Below are positions 32,701 to 43,822 of a DNA stretch of 64,000 bases, piece by piece. The notes under the pieces are model-generated. The model was not told the origin of the DNA, did no database searches, and saw only the letters and a program-made list of their open reading frames with translations. Position 1 is the first letter of the stretch, and each line of letters opens with the position of its first letter. This DNA comes from Polyporus tsugae. Lineage: Eukaryota; Basidiomycota; Agaricomycetes; Polyporales; Polyporaceae. A program made the translations under genes and the position numbers. The stretch lies in the NCBI GenBank assembly GCA_024305745.1, contig JAHRBS010000015.1:434001-498000 (forward strand). The letters run 5' to 3'.

Positions 32701-33181
32701 TTGGAAGGAGTCCACGACGCTCGACGCGACGCTTCTCCCAAACCAGACGACGGAGCTCCTTTCCATGCGCGTGCCGGGGCCGACAGCGCCGAGCGCAATC
32801 TCCGTCGACCCGTCGCACTCCGTGGTCGTCGGCGCGCAGCTCGTGGACACCGCGTCGGGAGCGGTGCTTGCGCGCTATGCTGACTGGCCGCAGCCGTTCC
32901 GTCTGGTCGACTTCCCAGATCCGAAGCTCGACGTCAAATTTGAAGGCGCGAATGTGCGGGTGGCGGTCGAGAAGCCGATCAAGGGCCTGTTCTTCACCGC
33001 CGACGAGGAAGGGGAGGGGGCGCTTGGACGACAGGAGACGGTGAGGTGGAGCGATAACGCGATCCATGTTTTCCCTGGGGATCCGCAAGTGGTACAAGTG
33101 CGGGGCTTGGTGGGGAAGCGCGCGAAGGTGCGGGCGGCGTACATGGGCTGCGAACGTGGGCGTGTCGTGTATGAGCAATGA
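29737..33181 (+). pseudogene. GH2 beta-mannosidase, broken by stops and frame changes
   Basis: The chain starts MAANVTAISQGWAWKDRD at 29737. Many exons joined by about 50-bp introns then read as a family 2 beta-mannosidase: ECEWLYHTKFDVPE, LCDVYLNGKK, VYVRKAQYDWRW, SNWIPAHNFLTAL, NMVRLWGGGVYE, LGVLVWQDFQFACGVYP, CGNNE (acid/base Glu), SEFGIPSFPDIKTVDYW (nucleophile Glu), VPVWQMNDCWPV, and a C-terminal Ig-like domain to TGA 33179-33181. Lesions: TAA at 30251-30253 after SRDDLRD, TAG at 30895-30897 after TVELI, lost sequence after WRWDW near 30460, and frame changes near 32330 and 32645. The enzyme normally releases mannose from the ends of mannans in wood and hemicellulose. The catalytic residues survive but no full protein can be made. 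Confidence 0.85.
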
Positions 33182-34082
33182 GGGTGTCCGTATGAATTGG
33201 TGAGTTGTCGTCTGGGTATCTTTAAATGAGGTCGTTGATGCAAGGGACAGAAGGAAACGGAAAGTGATATATGTACGCTGAATGAGTATCTTCGTCGTGA
33301 TTGATTTGAACCGACCGGTGTTGAACGTTGAACCTTGATCGATGGTCGTGGACTCGGGTCTATCGGTGCAAGCACGGTATTTGGCACTGGCGCATGTCAT
33401 CCTCGTATTCAAAGTTCTCGGAGCTAAACTGGCATAAACCTCTTTCACCAAGGAATCCTATGCGTGCGAGACTGCGAGTGCAATGGGTGTTGGTGAATAG
33501 TACATAAGGAACGGACGTCATATTCCTTGCTTGTGAGTCCGTCTTTTCCCGAGTGGGATGACAAGCTGAATTGTTATGAATCGCTGGCAGATGGCCCGAC
33601 CTAGCATCTGGTGCGATTTCATGCCCGCCGTATTCCCGCTTTTGACTCATCTAATTCACCCTTCCCTAGCGCACCCGACTCTCAACCGCCACTCACCGCT
33701 CGAGGTCGTCGCGAACTTCAAGCGTCGTGTCCCTCCGCGCCTCCCCAAACTGCGCAAGAAAAAATTAGAGGTTCCCCAGATACCACCACTGTGCTCTGCG
33801 ATCAATGAGCGAGAGGGTTAGCGGAGCACGGTGACCATCGGCGTTCCCATGGGCAAGAAGCCTACTTTGTCGTCGCCACCATATCTACACCACTGCGCGA
33901 CGCCATGGGTACCTAGCATCCGTCATCTAGCAAGGTCTTGTGCGCCGCGTTCAAAAGCGGTCCCCTTCAGCTTGGGATGCGTATGAGTAGCGACGCGCAC
34001 TTCTCGCCTCGAACGTTTCTCCTGACTCGCGCCCGGACGAAACCGACTTGGTCTCTCACCCACCTCTCCCACCTCAACGAAA
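33182..34082. other. Intergenic, no gene seen
   Basis: This is the region between the mannosidase remnant and a possible plus-strand gene. Frames up to 96 codons occur on both strands without recognisable content. Confidence 0.4.
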
Positions 34083-34749
34083 ATGGAGGATGCCCCGTTT
34101 CTCGAACCGTTCGCGACAATTGCAGAGCGGCGCCATTCGACTCCCATAGGCTATCCCTCTTTTGCGTCGAGTCTCCCAGACACCACGGTGCGAAGCCAGC
34201 TTCAGCCCGTCATCGGTGACATCTGCTCTTCCGGCGTCAGAGCGGAGAGTGTGGTGGACCAGGCACAAGCTCGAGCTCACCAACTATCTCATCAAGCCCG
34301 GGCAGCAAATATGCAAGTAGCCCCTCTTGGTCGACCAGTTCAAGGACAATCGCCAAGCGCAAAGTGTGTCGGAAAACGAGAAGGGTGCCCTTGCTGAACC
34401 CAATATGACGGACCGCTCGGGAGACAACCTCGTGCGGGAGGCCATGCGCGAGATGATGAGTCGCGTGAACCGCGCGAGCGAGACGGAGGCGCACAACCTC
34501 CGCTCGGCCCTCATCCACTCGCGGCTCGTTTTCATGAACCCTCCGCTCCCCTCTTCGATAGCCTCTGTTGCCGCACAGCCCTCTGCGGCGTTGTCGAACC
34601 CTTCGTCAGTGTACACTTCGTCTTCCCATAGGCAATCGGGTCCGGTGTCCACGTCCTCGTGCTCGGCGGTGTCCTCTGCGTCCACGTCCAGCCGCCTACC
34701 GCGCCGGCCCCCATCCCTGTCCCTGCTCCAGCGCCGGGCCCGCGGCTAG
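34083..34749 (+). pseudogene. Possible degraded gene, no family recognised
   Basis: From ATG 34083 (MEDAPFLEPFATIAERRHS) the frame is open for about 100 codons. A second frame (34327-34749) reads VDQFKDNRQAQSVSENEKGA, then NLVREAMREMMSRVNRASET, which looks coding. In the same frame just upstream, LELTNYLIKPGQQICK ends in TAG at 34317-34319. The two stretches cannot be joined cleanly, and the minus strand is also open, so this is a weak call. A decayed gene is the best reading. Confidence 0.3.
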
Positions 34750-35317
34750 TTTACTTGACGGACTCTGTGTCGTCGCTTGGACCGTGCTTGTTCGCGGGTG
34801 CCCTGGACGTCGTCCAGCATCCGGTGGTACTGCATTTTCGCGAAGATTCAGAAGGGCGGGCGGGTGTACGAGCCGAGGGACTGGTTCGCGCTCAGCCGAG
34901 GTCGAGGTGGTGGACATCGGGGAGGACGGTCGTGAGTCTCTCCATTTCCGTTCACTCGTCACGACACCGGAGCCCCTCCTGCCCTCTCCCTTGTTTACTC
35001 GCGATAGACTGGATTTTTTCGCCTGTCACACAGAGATGGAGGCAAATGTTAGCAGTCACGTTCCACAGGTCTCTGACGGCCATGGGTGCATGCCCTCAAT
35101 GTCATATATTACATCAGCCCATCACCTTGAGCTCTCCTTGTTCGCGCTGTCTCAACATTTACATTTCGGATCGTTTCTCCTTATCTCTCATGTATCCCTT
35201 TGTATTGTCGCATCACCATAAGTGTAACACATAACCTATGATAGTCCTTGGCCTCAGTGCTGCTACAAATAAATGAATCTGTCTATCTATCTGCAGTGAC
35301 TTTGACGATACGCCTTT

Positions 35318-38300
35318 CTAATACAGGATGTTGATGACGCTTTGTCCAGGATGGGGCATCATCGCCTGCATGGACAACGAGCCGGCGGCGCCCAAGTCTT
35401 GTCGAACATACTCGTGCAGATGCTTCCAGGTTTTGCGAAGTGGAGAGAGAGAGAGGTAGTATTCACACAAACCCCGGAATGGAACAAGAGCAGATGGACA
35501 TGCTACAGGTACCGGTACACGCGGTACTTGGGCGGTTGATCCTAAGTACTAGTGTCCCAAAGGACTAGAATGCAGAACGCCTGTGAGCAAAGAGCTATAA
35601 ACAATGAGAAGGAGAACTTACGTTGGAACGATCGAGTTCTCCTTGAAGTCCTGAGTACGAGACTTGCCAGTACGCTTCGACCAGCCAAGGGCCGCACGTC
35701 GCATGCTCGAAGTGACTCGAGGGCACGCTGGAAGACCGATCACATTCTTGTCTTGTTTCGACGTCTTGAGCTCGACACTGAACGGCGTGAAGGGCTTGAT
35801 CTCGCTAAGCACTAGTGGCGGCGTGGGGACGTCGAGATTCGTGCTCCGCTGCACCTCACGAAGGACCGTCTGGTCGTGGATGGACATTGCGAACAACTTG
35901 CTCGGAGCGTCAGTGAAGACATGCATGGGCGACGAGCGAGCCTTCTCGGTAGACGTGGTAGACCGCATGTATACGGCGACACTCTTGACCAAGTTCGCGA
36001 TCGGACGCGGTGGGAACGGAGCTCGGAAGGAAGCGGGCCGTAGCTGTTATGGCCTGCATGGCAATGGGCTCGCGTGGAGGATAGAATGCTATGAAGCCAC
36101 TATGTCAATAAAACACTCTGCTCGAGCACGCAAAATGTTACTCACACTGCAGCGCGAAGATGGAGAACGGAGTGTCGTTCTACAAGCGCTTGCTCTCGTC
36201 GACAGTGACCCGAGCCTCACTGCGGAGAGTCGTGATGCCATGCTCGTCGTCGCACCGTCGCTCTCGACGACATAGACTGAGTCGTTCACCATCGAATTGA
36301 ACCCCTGCTTCGCCAGACTCTGAGACGTCGGGCGGTGCGGCGAGGGCGAATGAATGGGACTGCGCGCCTGGTCGATCCGATGCCGATGTCCAGTGCCTCT
36401 AGCGCGAGTACAGGCACGAGCCCTCGCGACACCGCTGCTGGGATGCGACGCGTTGGTGAGCGTTGCTAAGATGTCCGAGGTCAATGTTGGACTGAGAACC
36501 GCCAGAGATCGAAGATCCATCAGACGACGACAATGGGGGTGTATCCGTGCCAGACGAAGCCGACGTGCACACGCTTGACCGAGACCGCGCACTAGCAAAC
36601 GCGAACGTTGAGGTGAGGATAGCATCGCACAAATTGTACAAACTTACAAGAATCCAAGAAGTCAAAGTCTTCTCCCTGTGCCATGAGCGCACTCTCCTCC
36701 AAGCTCTGCCGCTCCAGAAGGCCTTGGCGCGCCTTGATCATGCGCTGGCCGCCAAATTGGAACGAGGACGTCGACGCGGTAGAGGTGAGCCGCGATACCT
36801 TGCTGGAGGATTCCTTCGCGGGGGGCTCGATCATGTCGAATTGGAGCATGCGCCCAGGGTGCGCGGTCTGCTGTTTGTTCTCCATGCGGACGCAAGGCGA
36901 AGCATCGACCAAAGAGTTGTCCGCCTACGAACGTGTCCACACCGAGCATCTAGATGACCAAAGTTAGCATAGAAGTACGTGTAGGTCAGATGGCAGCTTA
37001 CCGTGATCATGGTGTCGTCATCCTTGACGGGACTGTGGACACTCGCTTCGCTCATAGTCAACAACGGTCGGTACTGCTGGCTGGGGAGGTAGCGCGTGTA
37101 CTGCGCGAACGACAGATCAATGCCAAACACAGACCCGGACGAGATAGACGTCCGTTCGTCCATCTTGTCGAACAGCAAATCCTCGACGACCGACGTGAAC
37201 CTGCCAATCAGCCGTTGGATGATGCTCGGTCCGGGGAGGCTGCTTCGGAAGAGGGGGCTAGGTGAAGGTAACACCGTCGGCGGTTGCATGCTCGCTCATT
37301 TGGATCATAGTAGCCTTGTGACACAGCCGAAGCGTGCGCGAGTACCGAGGGGGGATGAGTCAGAGGGATCGGTCCGGGTTCTATCTGGGGAGGCTACATC
37401 CCAAGAGCGGGGTGGGTGACTACAACGAGGTTGGCTGGGTAAATATGTGCGCGATGGACGTCCACTGCCCACGGTCATGAACCCGCGACTGTACAACGCG
37501 GTGGGGATGCAGAGTGCCCCCCTGCTCGGGTTCGGGTTCGAGCCCAGCACAGAGATGACGAGGACGAGGACCATGGGCAGGTGCACCAGCAGCGCGAGCG
37601 AGTTCGACGTGTCGTGCGCGGGCCGCTCGGCACACGTTGCCTCCTCATCCAACCCAGCCCCGAACTTCCAGGCCAGCTCGTCCTCGTATAATGGAGGGAA
37701 ATGGTTGTCCTCTGGCGTCTCGAGGAAGTACGCCTCCTCGCTCATGGACGTCTCGGCGGGCTCGTCGCTGTCGACGTGCGGCCGCGCTCGAGGTGGCTTG
37801 CTCCACAGCGTCTCTCCTCCACTCTCGTTGGGTGTATTTATGACCAAGGTCTCTGATTGGGCGCATCGACAACAACATATCTTCAGCGACACGCACACGG
37901 AAGGCAGGACAACACGAAACGTACAGGAAGGCGCATCGGACAGCGACGGCTCGGTCTCGTGATGTTCTGATGTGGATGACAGATGGGGCGACTCTGGCTG
38001 AGACGGACTTGAGGATCGCGTGCGATCCGCTGGCGAGTGATTGGCGAAGGAGAGTATGAAGGCAGAGGACGTGGGAGAGGAGAGCGAGGAAGGGGGTGAA
38101 TAGGAGGAAGGGCACGAGGATGAGGAAGACATTACCGAGCACTCTCGGAAGGGTGACTCTAGCGGTGACGAGGAGAGTGGCAGCGAGGCCGAGGGAGGTG
38201 ACGACGCTTGGGATTCTGGGATGATCGATAGAGGCGAGCTTGGCGATGGTGTAGTCTGGGAGTCTAGTTTTGTCGATGAAGACGGCGACATCGCGGTCGC

Positions 38301-38724
38301 GAACTCTTCTGACGAGCACTCGGATGTAGAGTGGGTCGGCAAGCGTGGGATCGTCAGTTTCGAACGGAAGATGGACGTTACAGATCGGGAGTGTGGGGTA
38401 GTTTGTGGCGTCTGGACGAGCGGTGCTGAGTGGTGGCGCAACCTGGAACACAAGGAGGATGCACAAGAGCGGTTCGGTTAGCACGACCGAATGGTGGGCG
38501 AAAATGCAACGTAGGAAGCTGCGGGCGAAAATTAGACCAAGAAGTGTGCCGCGGGTCCTCGAGACCGATGTCTCGAGGCCAGACAGCTCCGCCCGATGGC
38601 GGCACTTCCAGTGAAAGGGGAGAACTGTGTCGCGGGTCCACGAAACCGATGTTTCGTGGCCAAACGACCCCGCCCGATGGCGGCACTTCGTGCATGAGAG
38701 CCGAAGCATGGGGACTGTACTCAC
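35318..38724 (-). CDS. Multi-exon gene, unknown protein with possible membrane segments
   Basis: Several minus-strand frames form a plausible chain. One open stretch covers 38453-37305 and carries EEAYFLETPEDNHFPPLYED, ELAWKFGAG and a hydrophobic run LALLVHLPMVLVLVISVLGS. Next comes 37289-37010 (SIIQRLIGRFTSVVEDLLFD, ERTSISSGSVFGIDLSFAQY). An exon from about 36920 (ADNSLVDASPCVRMENK) ends at a GTAAGT near 36650. Later 35992-35618 (KSVAVYMRSTTSTEKARSSP, KPFTPFSVELKTSKQDKN) ends at GTAAGT. The last exon reads KTWKHLHEYVRQDLGAAGSL and stops at 35320-35318. The N-terminal frame is ambiguous between 38724 and 38453. I do not recognise the family. The repeat pair at 38547-38685 lies in or just before its first exon. 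Confidence 0.45.
38547..38604. repeat. Palindromic unit 1 (58 bp)
   Basis: The inner stem CCTCGAGAC / GTCTCGAGG (38557-38565 and 38570-38578) closes a CGAT loop. The outer stem is TGCCGC (38547-38552) with GCGGCA (38599-38604). The unit recurs 81 bp later with paired changes. Confidence 0.8.
38628..38685. repeat. Palindromic unit 2 (58 bp), compensatory to unit 1
   Basis: The inner stem is CCACGAAAC / GTTTCGTGG (38638-38646 and 38651-38659) around the same CGAT loop. The outer stem is TGTCGC / GCGGCA, with a G-U pair if RNA. Two stem positions changed on both sides, so pairing is kept. Spacing to unit 1 is 81 bp. Confidence 0.8.
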
Positions 38725-39029
38725 CTAATTGGTGCATATACCCAGCCAATGTAAGGGTTGGGTATACTCGAGACGGGGCCCGCAGACACAGACAGACGGC
38801 AGATAGCGGAAAAAGAGACATGGGCAAAGAATAGATGGGGGAAGAGAAGCATGGAGTGGTGGTGAGGTGGCCAGAGCGCCGAGCGCGACGAGAGAGAGGC
38901 CACAGCCACCTGCCACGGTTGCTCAGTTAACGCTCTTCTCGCCTTCTTCTACTCGTCTTCTGTCGCCTTCTCCTACTCTCTTGTGTCGTGTGTTGGCCCT
39001 TAGCTACCTGGCTCCTCTGCGAGAGAATT

Positions 39030-40762
39030 ATGGCTCGTACGAAGCAGTCTGCTAGCAAGTGCACTGGGGCGACTGCCCCCCGGCGCGCACTCGGTACGGC
39101 ACCAGACACGACGACCAGTCTGGGTCCTCAAAATCCGCCGAAGTGTACAAACGGTAGAGAAATCTCTATTAATTTCTGCCTGTTAATAGCACACTGAATT
39201 AATGATAGCATCCAGCAAGGCCCCAGCCAAGCCCCAGCTGCAAAACGGGCCAAGACTACATCTGCCGCGACTCCGCGTGCCTCGACACGTGCCCAGACTA
39301 CACGTGCCCAGACTACACCCGCACAGACTACACCAGCACCGCCCGCACCTTCAAAGACGACACTTGGCCGCAGGCTTGTCAAGATGACACTCGGTATGAA
39401 GGGGCCTATTGGAGATGGAGAGTCGACGAATGGTGTACGTGAACTGTGTTTACGCTGCACCCCACCACACATTTGACATCCCTCGCACAGTTCTGCTACG
39501 GATGTCAAAACGGAGGGGCCAGCATTGCTTGCGATGAATGCCCACGCATCTTGTGTTTCCGCCACGCACCTCAGATAGCGGCCGTCGATCAGGAGACACG
39601 CAAAACCCTCAACTTCCGCTGCCCGTCCTGCCATACCAAGAAGACTCAGAGCCTGAATATGATTGCGCCGTACTATGTGAGTGAACGTTCCTGATTTTCT
39701 GGAGTGTCTCCGAACACTGAAATACGCTCAGGGTCTCTACCATCCCCCCGGGGGCCCCGAACAGCCCGAACGCCCGTACTTTGCGGACTGGGTCAGGCTT
39801 CATTTGGTCGCCGCGCGGCCTCAACACGTCCAAGTTAACACACGTCCTATCCTCATCCTGTCGGTCCGCCTGGCCACGCTCCCGGAGACCAATAACCCGG
39901 CGAGGCTCCTCTTCAACCACCTCGTTCCGTGGTTTGAAGGGTCAGCAAGTGGCGGTCTACGATACATTGACCTCCCATTCGACATGTCAGAGCCCACTCA
40001 TGCCACAAAATACCGCAACAAGTGGGATAAAGAGCTAGCCGCCCTGGGACTGTGCGTCTCTGCACCGTTCTGCCGCATTTGTACTGACCTTCATTCCAGG
40101 CTCACAAACACCCGCATCATGCTATTCGTCTATAATCACTCGCACGAAGGGACCGGCGACCTGTTCTACGGCGAAGATACCTGTTCAGTGAGCCTGGCCC
40201 AGGTATATCTTTTTTTTTCATCCTTTGGTCGGCAACCGTTAACATTGCATGCAGTGGTGGGCAGACGTCATCTCACCGGGACTCAGGCAAATTGCCACGT
40301 CCGGTCAGAACCAGCTTACAATCGCCATGCTTGTATGCGGGTCGCTGCTCGGTAATGATGCGCCCCGACGTGAGCTCGTTGCGGCCGTCGATGATTACGT
40401 CTCTCATTCATATGCACTATCTCAATGTTAATCCCCTGCTAAACAGGATGCGAGCGACGCATATGTTTGCCTTTACGACTGAGCGTCTTCAGCCTGTTCT
40501 GACGACGCAGTTCTTCCAGGCGTTCGCCTTGCGTCACCTCTCGGAGGGTGCTACACTTTCGGCACAGCTCATGGCCGCCCTCCTCGAGCAGTCGAGCTCA
40601 CTTGCCCGCCACTCAGCCGTTTGGCTATGGCTGGCGAGACGTAGATGGATGAGTTCAAAAAATGATGCCATCGCATCCGGGCGTCTATTCCTGATGTTTC
40701 GGTGTCCAGACTCCGACGGTCCCTACCTGTTCATTCACCTCTCCCCCCTCGTCTTCTCGTAG
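39030..40762 (+). CDS. Protein with histone H3-tail-like N-terminus and Cys-rich PHD-like domain
   Basis: ATG 39030 opens MARTKQSASKCTGATAPR. After Met, 14 of the first 22 residues equal histone H3, including Ala1-Gln5, Lys9, Thr11, Gly12 and Ala15-Arg17. An intron starts near 39155; its acceptor is uncertain because the closest AG changes frame. Next comes a Thr/Ala/Gln-rich linker (RAQTTRAQTTPAQ) to 39434. Exon 39491-39676 reads FCYGCQNGGASIACDECPRI, then LCFRHAP and FRCPSCHTKK, which fits a Cys4-His-Cys-type zinc finger. Exons 39732-40051, 40100-40202 and 40255 onward encode a globular part (RPILILSVRLATLPE, LFNHLVPWFEG, HEGTGDLFYGEDTC, WWADVISPGL). The exon after about 40450 runs to 40762 and needs one uncertain splice. 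No transposase or known enzyme is seen. Presumably nuclear and chromatin-directed, by inference only. Confidence 0.6.
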
Positions 40763-42260
40763 ACCGCTGACTAGAAATATACCGTAATGTTGTTACTATA
40801 CTTTTCCTAATCACCATGTTTTCCAGTCTCCCTCCATGGGCCACGGTTTGGCCTGTCCGTTCTCCATCGGACGTTGACGTAATCACCCCTAATCTGGTCC
40901 CCCGGCCATAGAGTAACCGGGCTCCACTCCCCCTTCGGCAGTTACCGAGTCTTTCAGTCTCCGCGCACATGCTCCTGGGAACGATCGGGCATTATGTAAC
41001 GTAAATTTGCGTGTTCAAAAAGGGTAACCATCTCAGACTGCACCTGGTTTGCTTCGAGAGACCCCCGATCTACTTATGGGTCCACGGTGTATGTTCAGTT
41101 CTCTCATCAGTTCATGGAGTCAAGTTCGGCGGAGCTCTGATTCTGCGGCTGACGATTTCTGACAGTCCGAGAGCGATCTCTCTCTCTTCTCTTCCCCCAC
41201 CACCGTTGCTCTCTCTTCCCTCTCCCACCACTGCCGCTCTCCCTTTCCTTCCCCCACCACTGCCTCCCTCTCTTCTACTCGCTACGCATTCCTTACCATG
41301 ACCACCAACGTCAACATCAACCTCTTCCTCCTTCTCCTCGTTGGCGGAGGCGGCGCCCTCAAGTTCGTGACAGCCGTGCTGCGACGATACCTGCGGCAGC
41401 CGATGGAGGCCGATCCTGAGGCTATTGCAATGGAGGCAACCAGCGTGGCGGAGGATAGCGTCGCACTCGACGACGCAAACGCGGAGGACGTCTCGGATGG
41501 TCCTGCGTGATTCACAAGGTACGTCACTGACTCCTTCTCGACCGCGCTAAGTCTCATACGTTCTCGTTAGCCTGTGCGCGCGTGCTTGCTCAGTAGGGAC
41601 GCCCATCTTCTTCAAGGATTCAAGTCTGACCCTCCTCCCACTAGTTTTCCACCCGCGCACCCTTACATCAAACACGAACCCGCCGCGTACGCAGCTCGAA
41701 TGTCAACACCGTCCGCCACCATGGCGTCGACGCGGCCCGCTGAATACATTGGTGGGGTGGATTAGAATGTCTCGTTTCGCACCGTCCCCTTTTCCCAGCC
41801 TGTAGTATTGATCGTGGTACTGTTCTGTTTCTCATTGACTGATCTGTGTATCATCGTTTTCGTCAGTTCTCTACTGCTTTGATTTCTTTTGATTAGCGGC
41901 ATTCTTCCAGGCAATCTAGTGCATTTGGTTATGGTCCTTATCTACTATTGAGGCCTTGTTGTACTAATCTGTACCATCACACTGTGTTACACTGTCCTGT
42001 ACTGCACTGCATAGTACTGGTTTGTCTTAGAACACTGTATGTTATACTCAGCCCTGTACGTACGTCGATACAAGACACAATATATTTTTATTGTTCTCAC
42101 CACTACCAAATCTTCTCTTTAATCTGGCCATGATAATCAAAATATTCGCCACCACTCAACCAAGAACTCATCCAAGTGAAGAAAATTGCTGCAGATGTTG
42201 AGGGCGCTTATGGATCACGATGATGTTGCTTCGACACAGATCTGGAGGTGGCTGTACTCT
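40623..42260 (+). repeat. Dispersed duplicated block, copy without the TIR element
   Basis: It aligns part by part with 25083-28400 and keeps the empty site CCTAATCACC at 40808. It begins inside the 3' end of the H3-tail gene, so that gene may be the full-length 5' part of the block and the copies at 21911 and 25083 may be 5'-truncated. The 41160-41280 stretch is CT-rich with repeated CCCCCACCAC(C/T). Confidence 0.7.
41298..41510 (+). CDS. Small membrane-anchored acidic protein, 70 aa (block copy at 41 kb)
   Basis: The ATG (ACCATGACC) starts MTTNVNINLFLLLLVGGGGA, one hydrophobic span ending in a Gly4 motif. A basic stretch (VLRRYLRQP) follows, then EADPEA and an acidic Asp/Glu/Ala tail. It is a clear paralogue of 27338-27571. 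Differences are spread but frame, ends and plan are kept, which argues for coding function. A short spliced continuation after AAGGTACGTC (41516) is possible. Role unknown. Confidence 0.6.
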   Translation: MTTNVNINLFLLLLVGGGGALKFVTAVLRRYLRQPMEADPEAIAMEATSVAEDSVALDDANAEDVSDGPA

Positions 42261-43822
42261 TGAGCGGTGCTCAGGGACGGCCTCGGAAATCTCCGAGGAA
42301 CTCAACTTCGTGAGCTGTGATCGAACGGCCGACGATCGTACATGGCCCACCCACAAGAACGGGATGAGGTTGCTGCTGCTCATCCCAGTGCTCTTCCCCC
42401 CAAATTCTCGCTACCCGCGGCTGCGCCAAGACGAGTCGTTTACGTCGTCTTCATGCGCTCGCTATGGCCCTTCGACCTACCCCGTTCTCTTCATTATCTC
42501 TGCTGAACATGTCGGCGACATGTATTCCCATCCCCTTGATCCCGCCCGTCTGCTTCTGTCCCGTCTCAAAGATACTACTCCTGGACTCGTCTTGTTCTTG
42601 CCCGCCTACTGTCAAATGCCGCCACATCACCTTGTTGGCATTTGCTGACCACGTTCCGCCTTGCCAACTGCTTCACGACTGATTACAGGCAAAGAGCCGT
42701 ATCCTGCAGCGTTGATGGTGTAAGAGGCGGGTGGAGAGGAGTGGGACGATGGGGAAACGATAACAAAAGGTACGTCCTGTCCTGGATGAGGGCGAGCACA
42801 GTGCACGCGCTTTTTCTATCTTCGCCAAGGCACACGAAGAAGATGACCCGCTGCTCGTCCCCGCATTTCTCTACCATACCAGATGCGCTGAGTTCGTCAT
42901 CGCCAAGGTCGGGCGAAACGTGTCAGTGGACCTGTAATTCCGCCCACCTGTCTCGCCCAATCTATCCCTCCTGGATGCTGCTTGATGTCGTATCCAACCT
43001 ATCCGCCACCGGTTCTCCCCTTTTATGCTGCCCGATGCCGCATCCATACTTGTGACCCACACACACTGTCGTTATTCCCCTACCCGGCCATGGAATTGAA
43101 TGACACACTCGTCTGCGCGCATGTCGCAGTGCTCGGACCTCGGACCTGGGCTGTCCTCGCTGTGACGTCCCAGGGTCGGACGCAATTGCCACCATCTCGG
43201 TTGTAACCCAGCTCATCACTTATGTACATACCTTGTAGCTTTACGTATCTAATACTGGATATCTTCGGTCTTGATAATGCATGTCTTCGGGGACATGAAA
43301 ATGCTCTGGCGCGCTCTCGGAGTGCAGGTAAGCTTTGTGTTTTAAGCGGTCTTGTAAACTTGCAAGTATACACGCCAAGTTCTTCCAAGTTGCTCAAGTA
43401 CTTCAAGTACATGTACTTGGGCCAAGTAGGGGTCTAAGTAAATGACTCCACGTCACATCTGTCGAGTTTACTATATTCTAGAAAAGTAGCCCAGGAGCGT
43501 TTCGAAGAAGATGTGCGGGAACAGAGGGAGAGGTGGGCTGATCATTGAGTTACGTCTCAGGAGTCGGCATTCAAGTTCAGACGAAAGGTTGATGGTATTT
43601 GACATATCCGACGACGATCCGATACAAGAGGAGTCACAAAATCACCACGGGGACAGGCGCGTCTACACTGAGAAGACAAGTCTAGACTACATGCTGCACG
43701 AGCGAAGACAAGCGACACAAAGACAGCAGAGACAATAAGCGACGTCCATCTGAAGGCACTACAACAGAGGCAATAAGCACCCCCATCACGACGAAACAGC
43801 ATAATTCGAAATCGTGACCCAC
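42261..43822. other. Intergenic, no confident gene
   Basis: Short frames on both strands overlap and lack family signatures. The minus-strand peptide with RSNIIVIHKRPQ (about 42190-42230) matches RSNVILIHKRSPY at about 28340, so a conserved tail-to-tail ORF may overlap the block end. At 43358-43427 the pentamer CAAGT or its complement occurs about eight times. Confidence 0.35.

Noticed and set aside
37447..37962. Plus-strand 171-codon frame
   Set aside because: It lies opposite the better supported minus-strand exon with the acidic EEAYFLETPEDN region and a hydrophobic span; it reads as its shadow.
39202..39387. Alternative second-exon frame of the H3-tail gene (SSKAPAKPQ...)
   Set aside because: It follows from the nearest acceptor, but it meets a stop and cannot join the Cys-rich exon. 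The Thr/Ala/Gln frame runs to the donor at 39435 in phase. The point remains open until RNA data exist.
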